A DNA stretch of 64,000 bases from Nectonema munidae (taxonomy: Eukaryota > Nematomorpha > Nectonematoida > Nectonematidae): NCBI GenBank assembly GCA_030549495.1, contig JAUIRK010000641.1, forward strand, positions 62,001 to 126,000, written 5' to 3'. A program made the translations under genes and the position numbers. Under the pieces are notes generated by a model, which was not told the DNA's origin, made no database searches, and saw nothing but the letters and a program-made list of their open reading frames with translations. The first letter of the stretch is position 1. Each line of letters starts with the position of its first letter. Below are positions 38,363 through 49,922 of this stretch, piece after piece.

Positions 38363-38504
38363 AACGAATAAAAGAAAATAAATTTGAATATACAACAAAA
38401 TAATGCCGTGGGATATAACTTATAATAAAACAGTTATATTGCACAAAACAAAACAGATGGATAAAAATATTGAGAAAGTATTTTTCTTGGAAAATCTAGC
38501 AAAA

Positions 38505-38510
38505 TTTATT
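38505..38510 (-). terminator. Poly(A) signal overlapping the GPAT stop codon
   Basis: AATAAA begins at the second base of the TAA stop (38,511-38,509). The GPAT 3' UTR would be very short. Confidence 0.5.
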
Positions 38511-39912
38511 ATAATCGTAAGCGTTCCTTGCTGTAAAGAAATTGTTGATTTTTCTTCCACTGGTCTACAACCATGACTCTTTTCAAGGCGCCATCCCAGT
38601 CCAAATTCACGAAGCCACCCTTTTTGGCTATCGCTCTTTTAACGCGACATGCAAAATCGATATCACTTTCCTCTTTTTCTTTATCCATCGAAGGCAGATA
38701 CCACACATCGCAAACAATGGCCCAACTCGTCATTATCATTATGACGTATTTGAAGAAACTCTGCTGGGAGCTGTTCCAGAAGGCATCGCCAAATATAGAG
38801 TTGTATTTGATGGCGACGGGATAGATTGTGGCCCCGGTATTGAAGCAGCCTTTATGGAACATCATGACGGACGTGTTGTTGATGCACGTTCCTTCGGGGA
38901 AAATCAGCACGGGTGCGTTGTCCAAATTATTCGCATGCTTCTGGATCCGCAGCATAACGGCGTCGCGATCCACGGCCTCACTCCTCTCAAACCAAATCTG
39001 GGGACTGGCATTGGATAGGATTCGCTGCATCAAACCAAAGAAACCCTGATGTTGTTGGCCTATGAAGGTGTAGCAGTTGTCGGTAGAGAGAATGATTATG
39101 TCTATAGGGGTTGTGTGATTGGCTACACAAATGCCTCCATTTCTCGCTTTATTCTCCTTATTGTGGAATTTGATGACAGAAGTGATGCTTTTCGAGAGTA
39201 TGCGCATCGTCATGATCATCACAACACGTTTTAAACGCGCCTTCAAGTAGCCATTCGGGAGAAGAGAGAGAATGTAGGAGTTGGTGATGAGCCAGCTCAG
39301 GCCCAAAAGCATCACCAAAATCCTGAACGGCAGAAATAAAAGATACCTCAGAATAAATCCAATGGCCCATATGAGAGTTAGTTTGAAGTTCACGTAATAA
39401 AAATTCTCTTGGGTTCTTGTCAATAAGTTCCATGAAGCAAGGGAGTTGGCACGAAAGCGTTTGGTAACGGTATCTTCGATCACAGCTTCCATTCCATCAC
39501 GAATAAAGACTAGAGGATCTTCTATCAAAAAGCTTTTGTCCAAGACTTTGCTATCAATCAAGTGTTGGCTCTTACACATTCTTTCTTCATTATTATTGAT
39601 TGACTCGAATTTAAAAATCGGGGTCGCAGGACCAACCTTAACGACTCCATTATGGTTGATGACGGTGCCATTGTCAGGCTCATCCTTACCTTCTCCATTG
39701 AAAATATTTGAACTTGAATTTCGTTTTAAAGCGGATGAAGGTTCAAGGTCTTGAACCCAGAGCAAAACTTTGAAAACAATATTCACAAACATTTCTCGAA
39801 TACCACAAGAAGTTTCGAGAGAAAAAAAAAGGATGAAGATAAATGAGATTGTTGTAACGACTAAAGAGTTGAAACATATGAACGGGTATATAATCTTTAT
39901 GAGGTTTTCCAT
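38509..39912 (-). CDS. Glycerol-3-phosphate acyltransferase, GPAT3/4 type
   Basis: Endoplasmic-reticulum enzyme that transfers an acyl group from acyl-CoA to sn-1 of glycerol-3-phosphate, giving lysophosphatidate for triacylglycerol and phospholipid synthesis. 467 residues (human GPAT4 456, GPAT3 434), so complete. All acyltransferase blocks are present: NHTTPID at 265-271 (catalytic His266 and Asp271), WFERSEAVDRD at 307-317, FPEGTCINNT at 338-347, ATIYPVAIKY at 361-370. Hydrophobic spans near 9-32 and 177-212 anchor it. The reading frame is uninterrupted by introns, unusual beside the intron-rich dystroglycan gene, but the intact frame argues for a working gene. Start chosen as the first ATG, which precedes the N-terminal membrane span. 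Confidence 0.95.
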   Translation of the reverse strand: MENLIKIIYPFICFNSLVVTTISFIFILFFSLETSCGIREMFVNIVFKVLLWVQDLEPSSALKRNSSSNIFNGEGKDEPDNGTVINHNGVVKVGPATPIFKFESINNNEERMCKSQHLIDSKVLDKSFLIEDPLVFIRDGMEAVIEDTVTKRFRANSLASWNLLTRTQENFYYVNFKLTLIWAIGFILRYLLFLPFRILVMLLGLSWLITNSYILSLLPNGYLKARLKRVVMIMTMRILSKSITSVIKFHNKENKARNGGICVANHTTPIDIIILSTDNCYTFIGQQHQGFFGLMQRILSNASPQIWFERSEAVDRDAVMLRIQKHANNLDNAPVLIFPEGTCINNTSVMMFHKGCFNTGATIYPVAIKYNSIFGDAFWNSSQQSFFKYVIMIMTSWAIVCDVWYLPSMDKEKEESDIDFACRVKRAIAKKGGFVNLDWDGALKRVMVVDQWKKNQQFLYSKERLRL

Positions 39913-40419
39913 GATATTAGGGAATAAGCGATTAGAACTATATCTTTTTAAAAGATGTCATTTAAACATGGAAATCTAAAACTTAAAATAAAAATATCAC
40001 TAATAAAAAGGAAAAAGAATTTGTGAGAAAAGGCTAAGGGAGCCAACAATATCCTCTTTTTTATTATTATTATATTCCCAAAGAAATAGGTAGAGAATAA
40101 ATTTCTTGTCTGGAAAAAATTCCAAGAAATAAGGAACACACTACAAAGTATTGAAACAATTTCTATTATTTATTATGCTTAATTAAATTTGTTTACGATA
40201 TAATAGTAGCAAATACATACAAATTTGTTGGCCAATTATTATTTCAAAATTAACCAAAAGAGACAAAGTAAACAACTTAAAAGCATTTAACAGAGTAAGC
40301 CAATTTTTCCCCCTTTCAAAGCTATAGAAAATTCAAATCACAGGATTAAAATATATAGAAAAAAATGACAACGTATTAAATCATTTCAAAAAATTGAACA
40401 ATGAGATAGTAATCTCGCA
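39913..40419. other. Upstream region of GPAT
   Basis: No gene. The minus strand has an acceptor-like AAGTTTTAG at about 39,975, some 60 bases before the GPAT ATG. It likely contains the 5' UTR and promoter, but I see no clear core motif. Confidence 0.35.
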
Positions 40420-41760
40420 CAGAGGCGCACATCAGGGGGCGAGTTACCAAATCACCCTATAGGGTTAGCTACTTCAAAGTTGGCTTTGCTGCTTATAAAA
40501 ACTTGAAAATATCAAATAAACTATCTCATTTTTATGCCTCCAATTATTTTGGAATTATTCTGAGAACAGAGTTTCATTTTAAAATAGTGAAAATTGCTTT
40601 ATTAGTTTATTTTGTCTCCTTTCCCCCTTATGTTAATTATGTAGGAAAATGTTCAATTTTGAGTAAAAGGTAGTTTTTATTGACCAGGCACTGATGTAAC
40701 GCTTATGTCAAACTATGAACAAATTGGTATCGATGAGGAATCGAATCCAGTGGCTTCCGTGCTGAGTTCATCATCTCAACCAACCTGTCATGCCACCCAT
40801 AGAGGATATATATGTAGGGGATACGTCAAATTAGTTTTCAAAAAACTTAAGTTATGCTGTAAATTTTTTTAGTTTTTGTTGAAGCTCTATAACTTTTTCT
40901 GATAGACTTTTTTCTTTAAAAGTTATTATAAAAGGCAAATCATTGCAAAATGTTAAAAGTTATTTTACTTTTTGTAGTTTGCACCAATTTAGCTTTTAAA
41001 CTATTTTTGAATGATGCTGAGAAAAATGAAGTAATGCAATCTTAATTAATTGTTTGATTTTTGTTTGCACAATTTTATCTTTATTTTATACCCTTTTTTA
41101 GGGTCTAACTAACTTACACTTATTCTTGTACAATAAAAAGAATGAAAAAATTCTAATACATAATTGATAGAAATTACCTCAGAAAAGGTATGTAATTTGG
41201 ATGTGTTTTTTTAATTTATTTTTCTCAATAAAACATTTTTTAGGAAGAAGGAACAACTGAAAATTAATGAATGATTTTTTCATTCAATAAAATTTCCATT
41301 TTTTTTATTGTTAATTGATATCTTTACCCCTTTTCTACACATAATTTTGAGATGGTGCGCATCTATTTGAAGTGAGAAAGAAGGAGCTATATATAAGTCC
41401 TCATTCATTGTCGACGTTAAGCTTAGTAGGGCGGGGGTTAAACTTTACATTAAGCTTAATTAAGAATGAAATAGAATAGTCAAGAGAGGAGTAGGAATTC
41501 AGAAAAATTTGTCTTTTTTGGAAGACGCTTGAAAGTCTACCCCCTCTCCAATAATTTCAAGGATGTGCGCCCCTGAATCAATCACATTTTTTCATATAAA
41601 CATCGCAGGGTGTTTTAGTAGACTCTTTTCCTTCAGCCTACATTCACTCATATAAAACTGTTCAACCTTCAATTTTTTGTCTTCCTATTTTAAAGGATTG
41701 CTTGAATATTTGGTCTCCCGTTTTCAGACCAGTAATTTTGAAAAGATTCATAAAAAAAAA
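40420..41760 (-). mobile_element. Inverted relative of the 3-kb hAT-type element
   Basis: Starts CAGAGGCGCACATC at 40,420; GGATGTGCGCCCCTG, the opposite-facing end, is at 41,561-41,575. From 40,460 to 41,100 and from 41,576 to 41,750 it is the reverse complement of 17,216-17,845 and of pieces of 16,240-17,215. Relative to that copy it carries about 470 extra bases (41,101-41,575), beginning at one CAGGGGCGCACATCC end. The right boundary is lost and no 8-bp duplication is found. It contains a tRNA-like segment at 40,738-40,783. Confidence 0.7.
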
Positions 41761-44238
41761 TGAAAATTAAAAAATTCTATATCTGTGCTAGACCAATTTA
41801 TTGGGAAAGGGGGTCATGGTCAACTCTCTTGTTTCATTGAAATACTTTTGATTAATACCTTCTATGCAGCTATGAGATTTCATAGATTTAATTGATGCAA
41901 AATTTTAATCAAATCGTTTTGGTTCTTCTCAAGAAAAATCGTAGTAGGGGGTAAAATTATTCCAAACAATAATAAAGAACAAAATAAAAAACATAGGTTT
42001 CCAGAATAAAGCGCCTTCAAAAAGAAAATAAAGATAACGGTTAAGGCACAAAAATGACATAAAATATTCATAATATTTCAAGAAATAAAATAATGCATAG
42101 TCTATATATGCGAGATTAGGAACAAGGCCGGTCTAAACCTCAGGACAATGCATGCGCCAATAAACTACACCTCGTGGTTTCAAGGGCGTCAGCAAGTACA
42201 ATGCCGCAGGAATCATATTTTCTTCATATTTATTTTGCATGTCAGTTTTAAATTTTACTTCTCAGTACTTCAAGAAAATAACATCACAAAGATGCGTTTC
42301 ATTCTCATCTTCTAAGATACTGAAGGAAAAATAGCAAGCAAAGAGCAATTATGTTTATGGTTCATGGTACTTATTGATTTCTTGTTTGAAAGGCATAATG
42401 AGTTTGAAAATTCGTAGTACTATTGATTTTTCAAGCAAACAACAAAATTAATAACTCTATCGAAATCAAATTTTACGAATGATTACTTGAAAATGTCGAA
42501 TTTTAATTCTTCAAATTGCGTGATAATGAATTCATCCAAAAATATTTTCTTAAGGGAAGAGAGAAAGACGTTGCATGATCATTTTAATCGTCACATCATT
42601 TTATAAAAGCTAACAAATATTTTTATTGAGCTTACCTTAATTCTATAATGACTGAAGCGAATTTTCTCACAAAGGTGGAAACTTGGATACGGCTTTTCGA
42701 AAGAGAAAAGTCTGAAAAAAAACTTATAAAAAAATGATCTGAGAAAAAATAAATAAATTTCTCAACAGTACTTGCACTAAGGTACATAAAACCGCATATA
42801 GATGTTACGAATATTAAATTTTTGGAAAAATATTGGAAAAAAAACAAAATGTGAATACCATGTTCTAGGATTAATTTTTTCATAGATCAGGAATATAACA
42901 TTAGTTTATTGCTATGGAAATAAAAGCTCAGAGAGGGCAAAATTTCTCAAGATAGTTATTGTTATAAAAGTGCATCAGTTACATTAAGACCGAAACAGAA
43001 ATAGCACAAAATCTATAGTACATTTAGATCTCCATTCTATAATTGGCGAGATCAGACATTAGAATGTTATTCTTGTAACACAGCCACCATCTGAACTACA
43101 AAGTAATGGCATCATAAACTCAGATGATTCAGAATCTCAAGATAACAATATTATTTTCTTTGTAAGTTGGAAAATAGGGTTAAATCAAAACGTTATTTGT
43201 TCAAAATGGCCATCTCGGGAAAAATAGACGGCTGGATGCAATAACGTAATTCACCAGTCAATCGTTAAGTAGATCATCTTGACGTTTGGCATATGGGAAC
43301 TATTTATAAAAGCAATGCAACATAACAAACAGTGTTTCAAGTATCTCAAAGCGTAGACATAGAGTCTGAATAGATATATATTGCAACAAAAACAAATATA
43401 AATAATGCAGCTCTCTAGAAATTATTTTATCGATGTGCAAAATTTTGATGATGATGAGACATCAATAGGCAAAACGTCCTATGCAAAATACACGCTGTAT
43501 CTTTTCTTCGCTCTCTATGGCGTAGATTAAATATTACTTATTTATCAAAAGCCATGTTCAAAAAAAATAATTCACGAAATCAGATTTTAGTGCTGTGATA
43601 AGGAAAAAATACTTAAACAGTGGAAAAACATCATAAATAAATGAGATCTATTGAATTTATATGGAAGTATATTTTTAATTTAGGATGGCTAATCATTATT
43701 GAGATTGATTATGGGCTAATAAATGCCTATCTTCATTAAAAGAATTGTTATATAGGAAAAATACCATAACGAAGGGTTACAGGATTCTAAAGACTTTAGT
43801 CAGTAATCACAAGAAAGAAACGAATACTAGCCGCTCCATTATATACATATTTAAATCATTTCCTTGAGTTTAAAATTTGTAAGTGAATAAAAAGAAAAAT
43901 AGTTTCAATTCAATCAAAAATTTTGAGTTCAGAATTTTAAAAAAAAAAAAAATGATAGAGTATCAACAAAATAAAAATAGTTTTTGCTTAAGAGGATTTT
44001 CACAAACAACACAAAAACTTTTTCCGACGTTTTGGTTATTTTAGTTTTCAGCAGTTCCGGGTTTCAGCTGTTTTGACTAAGTACCATTTGTAAAACCTGT
44101 TATAGCTGGATTTTAACTCAGATAGTGTACACTAGTAGTACTGCATAGTTGCCTCCATTGTGAGGGATAAAATCGGTAGGAAGATAGGCACGAAGGTAAA
44201 AACCAACTGCAGCAACGACTGTTAATTTGATTCATATA
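41761..44238. other. Gene-poor stretch
   Basis: No recognised gene. A 76-bp minus-strand segment, 42,711-42,636, is bounded by a strong acceptor (TTTTTTTTCAG) and donor (AAG|GTAAGC) and is open in two frames, so it could be a lone exon. I do not recognise its peptide. Confidence 0.3.
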
Positions 44239-44576
44239 CAGTGGTACCTCGGTTTTCGAACATAATTCGTTTCTACAAAGTGTTCGAAAATCGATTTGGT
44301 CGAATACCGAATCATTTATTTCGATAAGAAATAATGAAAAAGTAAATTAATCCTACATCTTTAATAACATCTTATTATGTATATTCCACGAATATTTAAA
44401 CAAAATAATACCTTTTTTCTTTAATAAATTATTCTTTTAAATATGCGTTCGTCACGTGTTTGGCATATGGTCGAGTACCGAAATCTGGCCAAGAAATTAA
44501 ATGATTTCAGCTATATTTTTTTGATCGAAAACCGAATTGTATGAGTACGGAGAGTTCAAAAACCGAGGTACCACTG
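44239..44576. mobile_element. 338-bp mariner/pogo-type MITE
   Basis: Near-perfect terminal repeats: CAGTGGTACCTCGGTTTTCG on the left and, inverted, CAGTGGTACCTCGGTTTTTG on the right, flanked by TA at 44,237-44,238 and 44,577-44,578. The internal sequence keeps further matching boxes (TCGAATACCG, TCGAGTACCG). TA duplication and end sequence fit Tc1/mariner-pogo elements. No transposase. Confidence 0.85.
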
Positions 44577-44795
44577 TATACTAATATTTCAACATTTTTT
44601 TCACAATTTTTTATCATTTGTGTATGCGTTATTAGTATCTCACACTTCAGACATGTAGATAAGGAAGAAAGGCATGAAGGAATATCTCACAGACTATAAA
44701 TTACTTTTAACAGATCAAAAGAAAAAGAGAAGACACAGCTATATCATTCATTTTTTATCCTCACCAATAACTAGTTTCTTTTCGTTCTTGATTTT

Positions 44796-45430
44796 ATGTC
44801 TCTGAAACCTAAAATTTATCATAATGGAAGAGAATTGGTAATTAATGAAAAGATGATAATAGAATTGATCTATGATGAAAATTCGGATGATGAGTTTTTA
44901 AAGTTGGATACATATAATATGCAAGCTTTGATTTCTGGTGATGAAGCAGGATGTAGTTCTGTAAGATCCAAACATAGCGATTTTCTTTATGAAGACGTAG
45001 AACAAGAATAAGAAAAAAGTTTTAGTATTGAATGCGGCATTAAGTAGGGAGGGGGCGGGAGGGTTCAAATTTTGGTTTAAAGCTGGTGTTTCGGGGTTTG
45101 TTTATCAGATTGAACCATACGTTGGTAGAGAGATGGATACCAAGCATACTTTGGGAGAATGTTTTAAGAGATGTCTAAAAAATTTCAACACTGGTTGTCA
45201 TTTATATTTTGATAACTATTTTTCGTCTGTGAAACTTATCAAAATGTTGCATGTTTAAGGTGTTATGGCAAGTGGCATAATACGTATAAATAGAAAATTA
45301 CTACCTGACTCCTTAAAAATTGACAAGGATATGAAAAACGGTGAAGCTGACTGTCATCAAACAACGAACCGTAAGATTAATGTTTTGTTTGCAAGTGGTT
45401 TGATAACCGTGCAATAATCAAGGTTGCCAA
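44796..45430 (+). pseudogene. piggyBac transposase relic
   Basis: Opens with an acidic N-terminal region (71 codons, YDENSDDEFLK, ISGDEAGCSS) and, after a stop and frame change, resumes as GGFKFWFKAGVSGFVYQIEP and YVGREMDTKHTLGE, matching 'GfKlwvlcdsktGYvydfeiYtGk'. CHLYFDNYFSS holds the second catalytic Asp. GVMASGIIRINRKLLPDSLK and KWFDNRAIIKVAN (frame shifted) match 'GTvRxNRkglPk' and 'WxDNRxVxxlSn', with the third Asp. The segment with the first Asp is deleted between about 45,010 and 45,050, so it cannot be active. It differs clearly from the relic at 13-14 kb. Confidence 0.8.
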
Positions 45431-45817
45431 TTTGGATATTTTATATCTAAATTTAGATAATTTTAAGTTCTCTTTGAAGTAAAAATTTGTTTTTTTGGAT
45501 ATAAACCGTTTTTAGATATTTTTCATAGTTCTATATATTTTTTCTTTTTGGACTTTTTTTTATAGATTTTTCAATCTAAATTGCTGTTTTTTCAAACTGA
45601 AAGTTTTTCCAACTTTATTTTGATGGTGTTTTCTTTCTAATCATTTTTTATTTTTAAACAAAAAGCTTTGTAAGTATGTATTGTTTTTTTTTATTTCAAA
45701 AAACTGAATAATTTTTATGTCAAATTATCTACAATAGGTTTGTTTTCTCTTTAGAGAACTGTAATCATGGAAATACTTTAATGAATAAAAAACTATTTTT
45801 TTCAAAAATTAGTATAA

Positions 45818-47270
45818 ATGCCTAAAATAAAATATACCCAAAAATTCAGAAAAGAGTGGTTGCAGGATTCATCTCTTAAAAATAGATTATTGCTGTTCCT
45901 GCGGATGAAAAAAGTCTTTTGTAAGTTTTGCAAAACTGAGCTAATGGCAAAACTTCAAGACTTGAAATTACATGCACAATCTAATAAACATCAAAGATAT
46001 GAAAACACGAAGTGTATGGAAATTTCCTCAATCTTATCCACCTCATCGAAAGATTTGAAATCTTCAAAACTCGAGGCCAGACTTGCTCTTTTCTTTTGCT
46101 GTCATTCAGCGATTCAAAATCGTGATCATCTTGTAGATTTGTGTAAAAATAGTATAGACAGTAAAATTGTTTCGAAAATTAAATTGCATCGTTCGAAGTG
46201 TACGAACATTATAAAAAATGTTTTTTACCCTCTTTTCCAAGGAGAATTGATTAAAGACATTGATAACAGTAAATATACTGATATAAGTGTAAATAAGTTG
46301 CCAGGAGTTTCAATTGTACATTACAGTAAAAAATCCTTTGAAGTGGTGTCAACATTTCTCAGTTTGGTGGAAATAGAAGAATGTGACGCGCAATCGATTG
46401 CAGATGCAATAAAACTGTTACTTTCAAAAAAAAAGTTTAGATTTTAATAAACTTATCGGTATTGGAACTGATAATGCCATTATTATGTCTGGAATCAATA
46501 ATGAAGTTTTCAGCATTTTTAAAAAAGAACTACCTCATTAATACTATCAAGATGAGTATGTCATTCAATTCAATTATCAGTATCGCGATCTTGTTCACAA
46601 AGCTTACCTCGAAAGTTTTGATTTCAGAAACACATAACTGGTTTTCTCACTGTACGCTGAGAAAGTCAAAATACAATTTATACAAGTCATTAAATAATGA
46701 TCGTAATCCAACTAAAATTCCAGCTTGCGCCACAACTAGATGGTTTTCAATTCAGCCAGCAATAGATCAGATTTTAAAGCAGTGGAACGAATTAAAATGG
46801 CTTTTTGGTAGGTCTAGGTATGATGAAAGATGTTTCACTTAGGAAATTCTTTTTGAAATGTATTGTGATGAAAAAACCCTGCTTTATTTACATTTTTTAC
46901 ATCCTGTCTTGTCCTTAGTGTCTCAAGTTAATAAACTTTTCCAGTCTAACGATCGTGATAAAATGAAGCTTTTTGATGATCTGGTTTTACTTATTAAATC
47001 AATCGCAAAAAATCATTATTCCTAAATAAAATTTGAATATCCTCGATTTGAAGATTGAAGAGTACCTCAATCCAAAAACTTACTTAGGTTATAGATCTGA
47101 AGGCAACGTTCAAGAACTCAAACAAAATGGGACTTTGACTTTTAAAGAAGAAAAAATCATAAGAAAGAAGTGTATTGAATTCATGTTGAGTTTATTTTAT
47201 CAATTAAAGCAAGGATTACTGAATAACATAGATGTTTTGAAGAAAACTTCTGTTTTCAGTCTTTAATATG
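45818..47270 (+). pseudogene. hAT transposase relic, BED zinc finger to C-terminus
   Basis: First frame, 209 codons: a zinc finger (CKFCKTELMAKLQDLKLHAQ then H), then DAQSIADAIKLLL. After a stop at 46,447 it continues LIGIGTDNAIIMSGINNEVF ('IGIGTDNASVMxGiN', core Asp), THNWFSHCTLRKSKYNLY, ACATTRWFSIQPAIDQIL ('xxTRWlSixxAv') and QWNELKWLFG. After another stop: EILFEMYCDEKTLLYLHFLH, then NPKTYLGYRSEG near 47,070. At least three breaks. The C-terminal dimerisation domain is missing. Quite well kept otherwise, so not among the oldest here. Confidence 0.8.
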
Positions 47271-48599
47271 CTAAACCCACAAAAGATGTATCATCAATAT
47301 GCCAGGTAGCTAAGTTTTTTTGGATTTGATGAAGATGATATTAACAGAATTGAATAGTACTATATGAGAATTTTTTTCGATTTATTTGAAACATCGCTCG
47401 TATATTCTTATTTGGTTTTAAAAAGTTGAATACTTATTATTCTTAATCTTTTATAAAGTTCAAAAAAGTGATTGCTACACGTTTAATAAATAACTTTACA
47501 TCGTATAAGTAATCATATTCTTCTAACTCTAGACAAACGAATTCTCTCATATTCCTAAATTTAGTGAAAAAAGACAATTATGTCATTTTTGCACTAATAA
47601 GAAAAAAGAAAGAACATTTATTTTGTGGAACGTGTGAAGTTCCTTGTGTTATACCATAAGGAATATTTTTTAAAAAGTTTTTTCAAATTTATATTGATTA
47701 AATTTTTCTGTGTATAAAAGGGTTAAAGTCAGTGGCGGTTCTAGATTTTCAAAAGTGAGGGGGCTAAACAGGGCCAAGTTTTTAAAAAGTTGTAAAGAAA
47801 TAGGTTTAAAACTAAATAATTTAACTTATCAATTTTTTTAATGAGAATTACTTATCGATATTTAGAATTCTGAAACTTGTTTTTTATAATAAATTTGGGT
47901 GGTGCTCTCACGTTTCGACGCCTGAAGAGACCTCAAATTAAGAATGCTCTTGGTCTAAGATTCACCCGTAGATATTTCTTCCCCTGGATGCAAAACCCAC
48001 TCAAAAAAATTAAATTATAAAAAGTTTCGAGTAAATTAAAAAAAAAACTTTCAACCAAACACTAACAAAAAGCAGTAAGCGTTAGAAACAATCTAAAATG
48101 GTTAAACTACTACCTAAATCGGTGGAGTTGGCATATATAATACTAAAATGTTCGCTCCAAGCCATAGTTTGAATGTTCCCCTTTAGAAAATTTTAACTAC
48201 GCTTCCAAAAAAATAATTAATAGTAGGAAATTCTAATTATGAAAAGAAAAATTGTCATGAAAGAATTTTGGGTTCTTATTTTGAAAGATGTTTTCAATAA
48301 AAAGGTTTGATGGAGACAATAAACTCAATGGTCTCTAATGAAATTTAAATTAAAAATTATTTTCAAGTACTTTTTGTTGGTAAAGGAATATAAATTTATT
48401 TGATAAAATTTTGATAAAAAAGAAACCATGTTTAGAGACAACACAAATAACTAAAATAAAAACAAAAAATAAAAAAATGTTTTTTACATTGTTTTTCTGG
48501 AGATGACAGAAATATAGCATCTTTATTCAATCATTGAGGATCGATAGACAGAATAAAAGGGTATTGCTAAAAAGTGGGCTAAAATGCACTAGGATCTAG
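47271..48599. other. Gene-free stretch with a TIR-like end
   Basis: CAGTGGCGGTTCTAG at about 47,711 resembles a hAT-type end. No partner end, no gene. Confidence 0.4.
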
Positions 48600-48881
48600 A
48601 GAGTGATTAAATTTTCATTTTTTTTCATTTTGAAAGTTGAAGATAAAGAGATTTTTTATCTCTTTCATATTACAACAATTTACTCTCTTTCAAAAATGGT
48701 TGAAATTAGAACCTTCTTCTAACATTTTAATCGAAAAAATCTTCAAACCACTTAGTTTGAAAACTTCTCTTGAAATATCGTTTCCTTTACGGTTGAATCT
48801 CTTTTTGATTTATTTCATTTTATCTTTTTTTCGTCTGAAAGTTATTTATATATATATATATATTTTTTTTTCATATCCTTG

Positions 48882-49870
48882 ATGGAGAAGATCCGTGGGA
48901 TTATTCTCAAAATTGATTCTCTCACGAAAAAAGAAATTAAAACTAGTTTAATGCAAGCTTTAAATCTTTTAGAAGCTTCAAATGATACAACAATCATTAT
49001 AATGATTTGAATTTAATCAAAGATAGCCTTAATGATCTGAAATCTTCTGTTTTAAAATCTGACTTAAAGTTTGATAAAGCAATTGATAAGCCAGCCAAAA
49101 CATATGTAGATGTAGTGAGTAACAATTGTTTTATTAAAGTTAAATTTGATAATGATAAGGATGTTTCTGACTTCACTTCTTTCTCAGATAAGGCACTTTC
49201 TAAAATTAAGATTAATAAACGTTATATTAATAAAAATTCTATCAAGTATACTTTTCCAAACTCTAAATCATTAGAAGATGCTAAGATGGTTTTTAAAAAG
49301 AAATTAAAGGACAGTTCTTCCATTAAACTTCATGATAATCCTAAATTTGGTATAAAAATAATGGTTAATAATCTTGATTCCAATTTGGATGATAATTTAA
49401 TTTTTGAATCAATTTTGAGTAAAAATAATTATATTAAGCCATTAATAGACATAAATTACAAATTTAAATTACTATTTTCTAAAATTAATGAGTCTACAAA
49501 AAAAAAATTTATTGTTTTTTCAGTCGATCCTCATATAAGAAATGCTATTAAAATGCATCATAATGAATTTTTCATTAATTATGGATGTTACCAAGTTCAT
49601 GATTTTTACTTATCTAAACAATGTAACAATTGTTGTAACTTTGGTCATACCTCATCTGTTTGTAAATTTAAAGATAAAGCGGTTTGCAAATACTGTTCTG
49701 AAAATCACAAGTCGGAAACTTGTTCTAATTCTTCTAATGTAGAATTACATAAATGTGTAAATTGTATACGTAAAAAATATAAGGATTTTCATCATGATGC
49801 TTTCTCTAAATCTTGTGAGTGTAGAAAACTTAATTTAAATTTTATTAAAGTAAATACTTGTGATTTCTGA
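48882..49870 (+). pseudogene. LINE 1 ORF1, zinc-knuckle nucleic-acid-binding protein
   Basis: The RNA-binding chaperone-like ORF1 of the LINE. The ATG at 48,882 opens MEKIRGIILKIDSLTKKEIK, in one frame; the main 287-codon frame from 49,007 lies in another, so one frameshift near 48,990 separates them (HYNDLNLIKDS reads across in the second frame). The C-terminal third has three Cys/His knuckles: CNNCCNFGHTSSVC (CX2CX4HX4C), CKYCSENHKSETC (CX2CX3HX4C) and a CX2C...HH...C motif, as in gag-like ORF1 proteins of Jockey-superfamily elements. The N-terminal half is Lys/Asn-rich without a known domain. Confidence 0.75.
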
Positions 49871-49922
49871 ATATATTGAATCATATATATATATTTTATC
49901 ATAAATACTATAAATCTATAAA

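Noticed and set aside
38542-39754. Several + strand frames over the GPAT gene
   Set aside because: They are antisense shadows of a well-supported acyltransferase frame.
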